This document shows, piece by piece, positions 38,031 through 50,440 of a DNA stretch of 64,000 nt. A program made the position numbers and the translations under genes. Source of the stretch: Lathyrus oleraceus (Eukaryota; Streptophyta; Magnoliopsida; Fabales; Fabaceae); NCBI RefSeq assembly GCF_024323335.1, contig NC_066585.1, positions 181,802,294 to 181,866,293 on the forward strand. Direction: 5' to 3'. The notes under the pieces were generated by a model. It ran no database searches, was not told the origin of the DNA, and saw only the letters and a program-made list of their open reading frames with translations. Each line of letters starts with the position of its first letter. Position 1 is the first letter of the stretch.

Positions 38031-38900
38031 TCTATGGGCATTTAAGTATTTTCGTATGGTGGCTAAGAAACATATGAGGTGAATTAACAAATCCCCTAAT
38101 GTTATTCACCAACGCTGCCCGAAGGGCCACGTTTATATGCTTGCCACTATTATCTTTGTAGGAAATCCTAGTTTCGGTTTCCTTTCCTTTCTCTCTATGA
38201 AGATCCTTCACTTGAGTTTTCACCATATCTACAACTTCCTTGCAATCTGTAAACATGTTTATCCTCTTAGCCTCCATTTGCATTTCTATCTCCATTACAT
38301 TGATGATTCCTTTCGCTTCAGCTGCAAATGGATTCAGGTATCGGTTTTGCTTCTATGTCACCTCGGTTAAGATGTCGTTGTTTCCTCTCTTGGAGATGGC
38401 TCTTGTATTCCATTCACCAACTATAGCCAAGTTCACACACTTGTAGATCTTAAGGTTTGTTTTCTTCTAGCTTTTGTACCTTGTGATGCTTTTGATGTCT
38501 TGTATGTTTGATTTAGGCTGGTTATTCTTTTTTTTTCCTTTTGAGGTATGGGCTTGAGATTGGAATTGAGGTTTTCCGTCTCCCTACTGATATTCTTCAT
38601 AAGGTCATGGTAAGACTTCCAAGTTTCTATTTTGATGTTTTTTTTATCTTTTGTATCATTGTTGTTTTGATTATAGTTGCTTTTCTCACTCTGGTTTCTG
38701 TCTCTAAGCTCCGAAGCAAGGGTTTTCCTCTCCTGGTCCTTTCTCTTTAGACTAATGATTAAATATATGTAGCACTGCATTATAATAGTTCTCTTGATTT
38801 ATATTATTTATAAAAAAAATATTAAATAATTAATATTTTTAATATTATATTGACCATATTCATTGATTATTGAATAATCTAAAAAAATGTAAAAACAACT
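38031..38900. other. Unrecognised region with weak minus-strand frames
   Basis: Minus-strand frames at 38032-38295 (AKRINMFTDCKEVVDMVKTQ) and 38433-38780 (Lys/Asn/Ser-rich) are open, but I recognise no family and see no splice structure linking them. They may be remnants of a transposon ORF. Confidence 0.25.
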
Positions 38901-40560
38901 AAACCTCAAACACGATGGTGGTGGTGATTTGAGCTCACCCCCTTCTCAGTAGCTACACACTCAGTAGCACGTGAGGAAAAGTCCCATCAGGTCGGCCTCA
39001 AACTAAGTTCTCATTTGGGAAGGGAATAAGAGTAGACTCTTGACTTGGAACGCTCCTTAGAGACATCTAATAAAGCTTCCGAGCGCAACCTCATGACAGC
39101 TACCAAGGACCAGGAACACTGACCTCTTTCCAAGAAAGATAAATCTCAAAGGAAAATACTACAATTGCGAGCAAACATGGGGTCAACACATGTTTTCAAA
39201 AGAAACATGGAAACCTTAAGACAACAAGAGACCATACAAATAATACTAAATAGAGAGAATGTTTTAATCATTGGCAATATTCTTACAAAGAATGCTCTAG
39301 ATAAACACTGTTAATACATAAAAAAACTACACGACCTACGAAGTCTACTTCTCATAAGAATGCCTACTCTCCCGTCCATTATTTCTTACTCAAGATGAAT
39401 TTTCTTCCTTAATATTTTCACTCTAGGATGGAATAATTCTTGAAAGTTACATGCACGATAGAGTAACTAAACTCCACGATTTTTGCATACTCTTTTGTTA
39501 GATGAACCTTTTTAGATTACATATCATGTAAATTCCCCTAAGCTGCTTCTAAATCACTCATGGCTTTATCTAGGACCCCTACCGTCTTATGAAGAGAATC
39601 TAACGCCCCATTTACATTGGTTAAGGCAATCTCTTTATCAAATAACGCCTTTCATACTGGCATCAAGGTTGTATCCCTCTCTTTTATTCCCATAGTCAAC
39701 ATTTTTACCTTCTCAATTAACAAATAGGGTTACACAAACATTCCCACCTCATCAGTTATTTCCCTTAAAAGATTATCCGACCCATCAAGCTCATGAAGAA
39801 GATTTTCCCTTTCAATAACAAGTTCATAAAGACTTCATTTGGGCCTTTCCTTTTCCTTTTGAAGACACACATGCACTAGAGTCTCGCCCATCCATACGAC
39901 TCCAAAATCCAACACAACAACTTCAAAATGTACTATGAAATATTTTAAATGTACTTTACAATTATAGATTGAATCACTGCTTAGATTTTAGGAGTCATTT
40001 ATGCCATAGAGATTACTTAGATTAAAGATTTTGAATTGATTATCCCGACTTTCAAATTGGAAGATGATAAAATGGCTAAGTTATATACTTTAAGTGACAA
40101 TGAGGGAACACCTTTTTAGTGTGCTTGATTCCTTCTGAAATTCTGGTATGCAGATCCCAAATGTCATATACGATGACACAACACCAGGATCAGGACATTA
40201 TCACAACACAAACAATAACAATGTTCAAGTAAGTAACTGGAAATCCACTATAACAGTATTAGTTTAAAGTTCTAAATAACCTATGGTCTTACAAACTACT
40301 CACCTAATCACTACCCGTGGAATTTCTATCTAAGACTCTCCTAGATATGAGACCCTTCTTACTTCCCTTCAATCACACAATAGTGATAACAACTAGAAAA
40401 AGAAATCAAAGAACAGAAGACACACTTCCAATGAAACATAATGCACTATTTCTTAAAATCTCATGATTGATTCATAATTACAACTCAATAAACTCAATCC
40501 AATTCAAGTATCAAAGAGATACTAGAATGGCTCACAAATAACAAAGACAATTAAACCCTA
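38901..40560. other. LTR-retroelement debris with coiled-coil remnant
   Basis: Between 39340 and 39860 the minus strand reads, with several stops, SLYELVIERENLLHELDGSD, then NLLREITDEV and DKEIALTNVNGALDSLHKTV plus GVLDKAMSDLEAA. This is a helical, probably coiled-coil segment like the shorter frame at 35461-35652. Similar text occurs next to gypsy-type elements, but no enzymatic domain confirms this. Confidence 0.35.
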
Positions 40561-40714
40561 ACAAAGATAATTTCCAGCACTTCTTAGGTTTAGAATCGTC
40601 ATTTAAATATCCCTAGAAAGGCGTGGTCTTCGGGCTTGATCAACAGCAGATCCAAGGACTGTTGCACAATCTTCTACATAATCTTCTCCATTCACATAAG
40701 AAGTTTCCATAAAT

Positions 40715-40855
40715 GTTTTGACATCTGCACAATCTTCTGCAAAATCAAATCCAATCATATCATAAGTTTATGTAAATGTTTTGACATCTGCATAATCTTC
40801 TGCAGAATCAAATCCAATCATATCAGAAGTTTCTTAAATGTTTTGACATCTTCTT
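40715..40855. repeat. Tandem repeat, about 62-bp unit, 2.3 copies
   Basis: AAATGTTTTGACATCTGCAY followed by AATCTTCTGCARAATCAAAT and CCAATCATATCA recurs at 40715, 40775 and, partially, 40836. It lies in the untranslated part of a copia element. Confidence 0.75.
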
Positions 40856-41683
40856 CAAAAACAAGGCAAAGCACAACTTGTCATTTGCTTGTAAAATACA
40901 TGTTTCTTGGACCACACAATACGTGAAACAAATCTACAGAGAATCTTCAGAACTTTTCGTAAATATTTCAAGAAAATTCAAAAGTTTCCGTAAATCTTCA
41001 GAGAAACTGAAACAGGGCTCGCTATGATGTCGTACCAACAAGTCAAGACATCTTGCCCAACATCTTTGTTTTCCCAAAATGCATCAAATAACTAACACAC
41101 CAGACCTAACAATCTCCCCCTTTGGCAAATTTTGGCTAAAACAATCTTCGCAAAACCAACTAGAACGAGGGTAACAAAAACCAGCAAACAAGCAAAAACA
41201 AAAAACACAAATAAATTTGGATCATCGAAAAAACAAAACACACAGAGGAAAGCACAACAGAAAAACCTAGCCCCGCAATAGAGAGAAATAAACTCTCACA
41301 CACAGAACCTGCTTTAGAGAAAAAATCAATTCTCTTAGATAGGATGTCAAGACATTTGATCTGACTTCATCATAAACAAACACATGAAATATCATATCAT
41401 CATTAAGCTAGAAATAAGATGCTCCACCTTAGTAGAATAACAGGGGGCAAAAGCTTTTCCCCATCCATAAAGCTATCAAACCGAACACCACGCCATCTAT
41501 TACTCCCCCTTTTTAGCTAAAAGATTGACAAACATAAATGTTAAGCAAGTCAAAATAGATGTAGCAGAGCAAGCAAAGAGTTAAGTTATAGACCAAGAGC
41601 ACATAAAGTGCCAAAATATTCAAGGCATGGCCCATAAAAGTAAACTAGAAGCACACAAAAAAACAAAGAAGGAACATATCACA

Positions 41684-41977
41684 TCATTCTTCATTACCGC
41701 TTGTTGTTTCTTCAACATCATCACTACTTGCATCAACACCTTCTTCAACAGTCTCATCCTTCTTTTCACTCAAAGGCATCCTTGCTAAGTTCCCTTTCCA
41801 AATCCAATCTTCTTTGGTAAACAAATTTCCACTTCTCAACACTCTCCACAAAGCGAAAAGAGATGTTGTCAATTGGAACTTCAGGAATATTGGTTGGAAC
41901 CTTCTTCCCAAAATCTTTCTTTTTTGCTGTAGATAATATGTCTTGAACATCATGTTCGACATCAAAGTTAGAAACAC
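41684..41977 (-). pseudogene. Second post-pol ORF fragment of the copia
   Basis: A 97-codon frame with FKTYYLQQKRKILGRRFQPI and an acidic tail EEGVDASSDDVEETTSGNEE just before the polypurine-rich tail. Its place and acidic end suit the C-terminus of the SIRE-type post-pol ORF; frames between 42000 and 42330 are broken. Confidence 0.45.
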
Positions 41978-42333
41978 TAAAACTAGAGGGAACTTCCTTC
42001 CTTTTTAAAGATATTTTCTTGGTGACATGAGTTACAACTTTGCTTCACCTTTTAGCAGGACCAACACTAGTACTTTTCTTGGGAGCCTTGGGAGACTTAT
42101 TTAAAGACTTAACAACTTTCCCTTTTCTACTCTTTAACCTCTTAGCTATTCCTGGAGCCAATCTCTTACCAATGGGCTCATCATCAGATTCAGTTCATCC
42201 ACATTCACAATGTCTATAGATTGATCCTTCTTCATGACAGAGTTTTCTTCTTTGTCAAACAAATCAATAGACATACTATCAAAATCATCGTTTTCTTCAC
42301 ATTTTTCAGGGGGCTTAGTTGGAAAATGCTCAC

Positions 42334-42813
42334 TTACTTTCCATCAGATTTATCAATAGAGGCTTCAATAGGGTTACCAGTTTGAGCCAAGGATGTAATG
42401 ACATCCGACACAACAACAATCTTAGGTTCAATATCCAAAACTTGAGAAATTAACACACAAATATCTTTATCAACATTGTCTCTTTTAGCAACAATCATAC
42501 TAGATTTACTAAGAGTCTTATCAGATCTAGGTTTATCAGTATTATCAGATGGTACAACATTCCCCATAACTTTTGGAACAACAAAACATTTAGCAGAAGC
42601 CTCAACATTAAGTTTGACATTAATAAGATCAAGGTATAAGCTAGTCATGGAATGAGGTTTCTTGACAATAACAGAGGGCTCAAAATTCCTATCATCACTA
42701 GTAGCCATTTGAATAGACATATATGGAGATAAAGATTTACTTACTTTAGAAGGCTTAGCCTTTTTCACATTTTTAGGTTCCAATTTTGAGACAAAACAAG
42801 AATTGGATATCAC
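42334..42813 (-). pseudogene. Pol linker fused in frame to post-pol ORF
   Basis: A 159-codon open frame starts ISNSCFVSKLEPKNVK, which in SIRE-type copia lies just before RT. It continues straight into KAKPSKVSKSLSPYMSIQMA and a hydrophilic Ser/Lys/Val-rich sequence unlike RT. The simplest reading is a deletion of RT-RNase H at about 42765 that joined pol to the downstream, so-called env-like ORF. The C-terminal part has no recognised domain. It is unlikely to be a functional gene. Confidence 0.55.
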
Positions 42814-42909
42814 ATCTTTGGATCTAGGGGTGATCCCTTCATTAATATTTCAAATAATAAGTTCCTTTGGATGATCTTTCTGAATTCTGATAGAGGGACC
42901 TTTGTTGGC

Positions 42910-44400
42910 TTAAGGGTTATCTGATTCAGTCCTTGTTGTCTTAATGTTGGACTGAATGTCTTCCACATTTTCTAAAGCATCATTCTGCTGAGATGATGTT
43001 CCAACATCTTCATTGACATCAGTCCCTTTCACAATAATTGAATCATCAACCACAACATTAATGGATTTCATCATGTCCTTGGTTCGGAATTTAAATACCA
43101 TGTAAGCTCTGTTGTTTGTAGAGTAACCAAGAGATATCCCTTTGTGATTCAGATGTCCAGGCTTCTGGTGCCATAACTTGACTTCATCTTCCTTGGACAT
43201 TATGCATGTGGAAGAATAAGTAGTTTCTTATGGTATCCATAAATAGCAATTGTCTTTAGACCTAATTCCTCTCATTAGAACATCATTCTTCTCATCTGTA
43301 ACCAAACATTATGACTTGCTGAAATTGACTTTTAAACCTTGATCGCATAACTGACTAATGCTGATGAGATTTGCAGTCAGTCCTTTCACAAGCAGAACAT
43401 CATCTAGTCTAGGAAGACCAGTGCAACCTATCTTTCCTATACCCTTGATTTCAACTTTAGCTCCATCACCAAGCGTGACAAAACTAGAAGAATAAGAATT
43501 AATGTCCACCAGATACTTCTTGGCCCCTATCATGTATCTTGAACAACCACTACCAAAGTACTCGTTTTTCTAGATGAAGCTCTAAGAGAAGTATGAGTTA
43601 TAAGACTAGAGACAACAACCTAAGGTTTCCACTCATTTCTAGTTTTAATCATTACATGATTAACCCTAGGATATGTTGGATATTTTGGATAACCATACAG
43701 TCTATAGAAGAAAGGCCTGATATGTCCATATTTACCATAGTAATCAAACTTTCAAGGCAAAAACTTGACTTTAGTTTGAGTTTCTTGATGTCTGGCAAGA
43801 TGTTATAATATTTGGTCGGACATCATGGGCCCATACTTCCTTTTTGGAGGAATAAATCTTGTCACAAGGGTTTTCCTTGTTTATTTTGATATTGGTAATT
43901 AAAACCTATACCTTTAAAGTTTCCAGCCCCTTTCCCAACTTGAAGAATTTCATCTAGCATATCATATCCATTATTCAACATTCTTACGGATTTGGTCATG
44001 TTTTCAAGTTTATAAGACAATAGAGTTACCTAATTTTCAAGATCAGTGACAGTAGATAAAAGTTTCTCTTTTTCATCCTGTAGTTGAGCTATGATTCTCT
44101 TCTGCTATTCTCCTGTCTTAAACACCTCTTCACTTCTGACACAAACCTCTTTGTAGGAAGCAACCAATTCTTCATAAGAGACATCCCCATCACAAGAATC
44201 TTCATCAGATTCATATCTACAAGTGAAAGTTGTAACATGCTTAGCAGTTTCATCATTAGTTTCACCTTCATAATCATCAGATCAAAAAACAAACAAGCCA
44301 TTCTTTTGTTTCTTGAGATACGTGGCACATTCTGATCTAATGTGACCAAAACTCTCACATTCATGACACTGAATATCTTTTCCTTGATTGAGTTTTTCTT
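42910..44400 (-). pseudogene. SIRE-type gag-protease-integrase remnant
   Basis: Reading down the minus strand: ECESFGHIRSECATYLKKQK (knuckle), a helical segment (RIIAQLQDEKEKLLSTVTDL), then at 43309-43533 YSSSFVTLGDGAKVEIKGIG, LPRLDDVLLVKGLTANLISI and SQLCDQGLKVNF, the segment between protease and integrase in SIRE-type elements. At 43200 DEVKLWHQKPGHLNHKG begins the integrase zinc region but runs directly into LGYSTNNRAYMVFKFRTKDM, which normally follows the integrase core. The catalytic core has thus been excised at about 43135. Stops separate the blocks. Confidence 0.8.
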
Positions 44401-44623
44401 ATGTTCTTACTATTGTCGAATGACATGTCCTTGACATCAGATCTTGACTTCCTATCCATTTTCTTCATCACCTAATTGATCTTAAATAATCTTAAATTCT
44501 TTTTAGTTTATAATCTTAAATAATAATTGGTTACAGGACTTAGAATTTTTATTCTATCACTTGTAATAATTGTTTACCGGTGTTACAGATTTTTATTATA
44601 TGTATTGAAAAAAGTATTTCAAA

Positions 44624-44627
<4 letters not shown>

Positions 44628-44706
<79 letters not shown>

Positions 44707-44730
44707 ATATAATATAATATAATATAATAT
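44628..44730. repeat. (TA)n then (AATAT)n
   Basis: About 36 TA units followed by six AATAT units. Confidence 0.95.
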
Positions 44731-44829
44731 GCATTTGAAGTTAAATTTTATATTATCAATCAATCACATATTCTACCAAATAACATTTCTATTTTTAAAT
44801 TAATTGTATTACATGATTGAATAATAAAT

Positions 44830-45799
<970 letters not shown>

Positions 45800-46110
45800 C
45801 ACTCACTCACTTCCTTTTCTTCAAACTCTTGTAAATGGTTTCAGACGAAACAAAAGGTTGATAAATTGAACTGAAATAAATGATGCTGTTAATTTCATTC
45901 AGTTTTTAATAAATAAATAAATTAATATTTAAAACTGTTCAATTCAGTTTAAAACTAATTAATATTATCATTCAGTTTCTTTCTCTCCTACCATTTTCCT
46001 CATTATCCATATCACTTTCTCTCATTCTTACCTCTCCTTTGGGAGATGTGACTATATTTTTCTGTCACTCTTGTAAGTAAAATTTATTAAAAAATTAATA
46101 CATATATATG
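45800..46110 (-). repeat. Dispersed inverted repeat, right copy
   Basis: Diverged reverse-complement partner of 33050-33360; contains CTTCAAACTCTTGTAAATGG and CATTCAGTTTTTAATAAATA. Confidence 0.6.
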
Positions 46111-46844
46111 GTTTAACAACACAAAAATACAGTGAAACTGAAAGAAGACGAGTTACAACACAAAAATAAAGATGTATTCAACGTACAATCGACATGATAA
46201 CGACTAGACAGACACAGTAAAGAAGGGATAGCCACTCGAACAAGACAGTCCTTTTTTTATTGACAGTTGTGCAGCTCCATGTTTTTCCTTCCATCGGCCA
46301 TTATATCACGTTTTCTTTTCCTTTTTATGTTTCTTGACAAATTGACCATAATTATTGAAATCTCAAATTTGAATTTTAGTAAAAAAATTCTGATACTCTT
46401 ACCATTATTATACTTTTTCTAGAATTTTTTTTATTTTTTTCCGTTCTATAATTAATGATTCAGTTGACAATTTATATGTTAATAAAAAATAAATAGAGAA
46501 AATTATATTTTTACTAAAATATCTTTATTATATACCAGAAATGATGAAAGTAATATTTATTAAAGATTAAAATTGGAAAAAATGAATTAAAAATTAAAAT
46601 GGATCATTCATTTTAAAACAATCATTTATTCCAAATAGATCACTTATTATGCGAGTATGTAATTTGACTAAAATACTTTTATATAAATATTATATGTTTT
46701 TTTTTTAAATACTAATTTTAATTTAAAATTTTCCGATGCTTTAAGAGAAGTTCAGAGAATTTGTGAAAAAATTGTGTACCAAAAGTCTTTACATATTAGT
46801 ATTTTGATCCACAAATGCTCATCGAAGGTCTTTTCCCAAATTTT
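46111..46844. other. AT-rich intergenic DNA
   Basis: No gene seen. A possible Stowaway-like tip (TTCCGTTCTATAATTAATGA at about 46439) lacks a clear partner. Confidence 0.35.
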
Positions 46845-46960
46845 CCGATACACCAACATTACATCGGAACTTTCCCCCCCAAGTCTTTCGATACACATAT
46901 CAACACCGGAAGTCTTCAAATTATCCGACACACATATCAAGGCTGGAAGTCTTACTTCTA
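46845..46960. repeat. Degenerate CGATACACATATCAA repeat
   Basis: Three units of about 35-45 bp carry CGATACACCAACATTACATC, CGATACACATATCAACACCG and CGACACACATATCAAGGCTG, each followed by GGAASTYTT. They lie upstream of the plant-mobile-domain pseudogene. Confidence 0.55.
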
Positions 46961-47144
46961 AGTTTTTTAATCTATAAATTTTCTATACAAAATGTTTTCT
47001 AAGTAAGTTTTCTGAACAATTTCTTTTGTTCGGCTACCAGATGTCTTTTGTGAAATACTTTCATTTTTGTTTTTTTTTTTCAAAATTGATAAAAATTTTT
47101 TTTTTAGATTTAAGATTAGACGTAGAGTACCTGACGGTAGAATC

Positions 47145-47603
47145 TGTTGGGGAGTCCGGGGAAGTCGGCAGCACCACCGGGACAAATGCTCCAGAACCAC
47201 AAGAGAGGGGACACCACATGTCCAACTAAAACTATAAGGTCTTAGGTAAATGAGTCATCTCTCTTATAAATCTAAAATTATACCTATTCATAGGTGACTT
47301 GGGATTTATACCTAAAATTATACACAAGTGTGAGTCCCCCACATCTTATAACAGGATCTAACACTAGGTCCAACTCCCGCCCCACCAGTAAGTCGAACCA
47401 CGAGTCTGATACCATTGTTGGGGAGTCAGGGAAAGTCGGAAGCACCAACAGGACTAATACTCTAGAACCACAAGAGAGAGAGACACCACATTTACACCTA
47501 AAACCTTAAGGTGCTAGGAAATGAGTCATCTCTCTTATAAATCCAATCAGCCACCCATTCATAAGGGATGTGGGACTTTAACCACTCACACTTGCATCCA
47601 ACA
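47145..47603 (-). mobile_element. TRIM (miniature LTR retrotransposon)
   Basis: Two direct repeats, 47145-47363 and 47416-47603, both start TGTTGGGGAGTC on the plus strand and end ATCYAACA. They enclose only 52 bp. On the minus strand the right repeat is the 5' LTR, followed after one base by TGGTATCAGA (47405-47414), an exact initiator-Met-tRNA-type primer site. A purine-rich GGTGGGGCGGGAG precedes the 3' LTR. Flanks are GAATC and AAATC, a 5-bp duplication with one mismatch. Each LTR has ATTTATAAGAGAGATGACTC, TATA-like. No coding capacity, so mobilisation would need another element. Confidence 0.8.
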
Positions 47604-47699
47604 AAATCATTCAGCGTGGAGGTGTAGGGTGAGAAGCGCTACCTGCTCCAGACGTTCACGAAGAACTGGTAGGTGGACCTATGCAACAACTGCTTCAGT

Positions 47700-48980
47700 A
47701 CAATGGCAGACCGTACGACATGTCTCTTCTCGTATGCTACAAGCACCATTTTGCTTGTCATTTGCGGTACGCCGAGGTAAGTAAAACTCAGACATTTTAT
47801 GTTGAATAATCTTCAATTTTGATTATTATTTATATTTTATATTTTTGATCTTTTAATTTGTTTTCAAGAAAAACCCCCGAAGAAAGTACTAAAGGTAGAT
47901 GCACATGGAAGTAAGTTGAAAGATTGGATTCTAGTATATCTCCCTCCAGTGATCGAGGGGTACTAGAATGATGTTGATTTATCTTCACTCCAGAAAACCA
48001 ACATGAGTAGGATTGACCAAAATCTACTATCAGCATTTGTAGAGAAATGACATCTAGAGACATCGTTCTTTGATATGCCATTTGGCAAGATGATTATTAC
48101 CTTAGACGATGTTTCTTTTCATGTACACCTTCCCATTAGGGATGATTTCTGGGACCCCCGTAGAGGTTATGATGAAGAAGGTGCTATTGATTATGCTATT
48201 AAGTTTTTGGGAGTTGGTTTAGAGGAGGTAATAAAACATATTCGTGTTTGCATGGGTGCATATTATAAGATGGAATGGATGTGCGATTTATTCATGCATC
48301 ATCGAGTTGCTAATCAATTGAACTTTTTTTCCAGAGCCTACATGATTATGTTGTTAGGTGCTACTATTTTTTCTAACAAGACATTTACTCTTGTAGAGGA
48401 AAAGTATCTGCGACTATTTAGTAACCTGCATTCTTGTGGTAGATATATCAATGGGCAACCGCACTGGTAACATTGCATAGATATTTAGAAGATGCTTCCA
48501 TGTTAACATGCAAGTAGCTCAAAGGATATGCCACTCTTCTACATGTATTTTTATTTAGTTTATTTATTTTTACTGATTATTATTTAGCTATATTTATTTT
48601 AATTGATAGTATTTATGATGTAACAATGTTGGGTTCACGAGTACTTTCTTACCGTTGGCAAGAAATGAGAGTCCCATTTTGTGGGTGATGATAGTGGACT
48701 TCCACAAGTGATGATATGGACGTATAAGCAAGGGTCAAAGAAGGTTGATGAGCTTAGGAGCATGCTAGATGGTTTTGCACCTGTTGATGTCATATGATGT
48801 CCATTCGAGAGTCATTAATAGGTTAAACCATTTAATGATATATGTCTCTGGGGGAGTTTGAAATGGGGTGGCACAGTGGTTTTGTACTTGCCTAATAGGT
48901 GTATATGTCAGCTAGAATGTAGGAAATATATACTTCATACACCTTCCAATGGCACCACACTCGATATTGACGTTGAGTAG
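47700..48980 (+). pseudogene. Plant mobile domain (MAIN-like) pseudogene
   Basis: This encoded an aminotransferase-like plant mobile domain protein of the MAIN/MAIL1 and PP7-long-form group, often transposon-borne. Exon 1 reads NGRPYDMSLLVCYKHHFA and CHLRYAE up to a GTAAG donor at about 47777. The next exon (from about 47870) has KKVLKVDAHGSKLKDWILVY, stops at about 47965 and 48048, then the open block 48075-48470: MPFGKMIITLDDVSFHVHLP, IRDDFWDPRRG, FFSRAYMIMLLGATIFSNKT, EEKYLRLFSN. Further pieces after a probable intron include WTYKQGSKKVDELRSMLDGF and LKWGGTVVLYLPNRC to about 48960. At least five stops. The TRIM sits just upstream of exon 1. Confidence 0.8.
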
Positions 48981-49904
48981 ATTGGATTTTAATTATTTTT
49001 TTTCATAAAAATGATTGATTTGAATTTTTTTATATTAGAAGTAGAGATAAATAGCGAATGAGTAACAAAAAAGATAAATAACAACAAAAAAGTAAAAGAC
49101 ATGAATATAAAGAGATATGGTAAGAAAGTCACATCAGAGATCATCTTTGTTTATCCTTAAACCACACGGTCAACTCTAGTCACCAAGAGTTTTAATTTGA
49201 GATTTCCACTAAAACCAACTTGATCTTTTTCATAGGATCATGCCAACAACCTTAAACAACTTGAAATTTTGCACAGGATCAACCCAACAATCTTACACAA
49301 ACACCTTGAGCTTTTAGCCATGTTCATTCCCACAACCTTAAACCAAGAGTTTTACATGTTTAGCTTGTAACCTTCATATCTATTAAAAGTCATAAGTAAA
49401 TTATTCCCTTGAATAAATAATATCAGCATAACAGAAAAACACTACAACTCTTAGATGAAGCTTTTCACCCTCTAAGCATTAAGGAAATGACAAATGAATA
49501 CAACTCATAAAATAACGAGAATATGAGAGCTAGAACAAATTATTATTTAGAAAGTTGGTATATTGAGAAGTGAGGAAAAGCCTCCTTTATATGGTAAAAA
49601 ATCTGGCTCAAAAAGAGAACAATCCATGAGCTTTGGCTCTTCCTAACCAATTAGAATACCTACCTAATAAATTAGGTTAACCTAGAAAAGGAAACTCTAA
49701 TATGATGTGTCACTTAATTGATTGACGAGTCTATATAATCAATTAGGAGATGTTATTCTTGCTTTAATCGATTAGATTGAAGGCCTAATCGATTAGGCAA
49801 GTGAATTTCTTTCCTAATAGATTATAAATCTTCTTAATTGATTAAGTATTTGCTACGATTGGTTTTAAGAAAATTTAATAAAAATATGAGAAGTTTGAAA
49901 TACA
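48981..49904. other. LTR/UTR-like DNA with AATCGATTAG words
   Basis: No gene. 49690-49860 has several variants of TAATYGATTAGR on both strands (about 49714, 49738, 49773, 49789, 49835), a repeat style typical of LTR/UTR regions in this window. Confidence 0.4.

Positions 49905-50440
<536 letters not shown>

Larger units (their letters stand above)
40561..44480 (-). mobile_element. SIRE/Maximus-type copia remnant
   Basis: In minus orientation: gag with CCHC knuckle near 44310-44370, protease flank, integrase start, pol linker, then a post-pol ORF and an untranslated tail. The tail holds CAATCTCCCCCTTTGGCAAA at about 41109 and CTCCCCCTTTTTAGC at about 41503, polypurine-tract-like on the minus strand. 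The integrase core and RT-RNase H are deleted. The left end stops near 44480 in unrelated AT-rich DNA. LTR limits were not determined. Confidence 0.75.

Noticed and set aside
38032..38780. Two minus-strand frames as a possible small host gene
   Set aside because: No recognisable domain, no supported splice sites, composition close to AT-rich background.
46439..46640. Another Stowaway-like MITE
   Set aside because: One tip is plausible but no inverted partner or TA duplication could be fixed.
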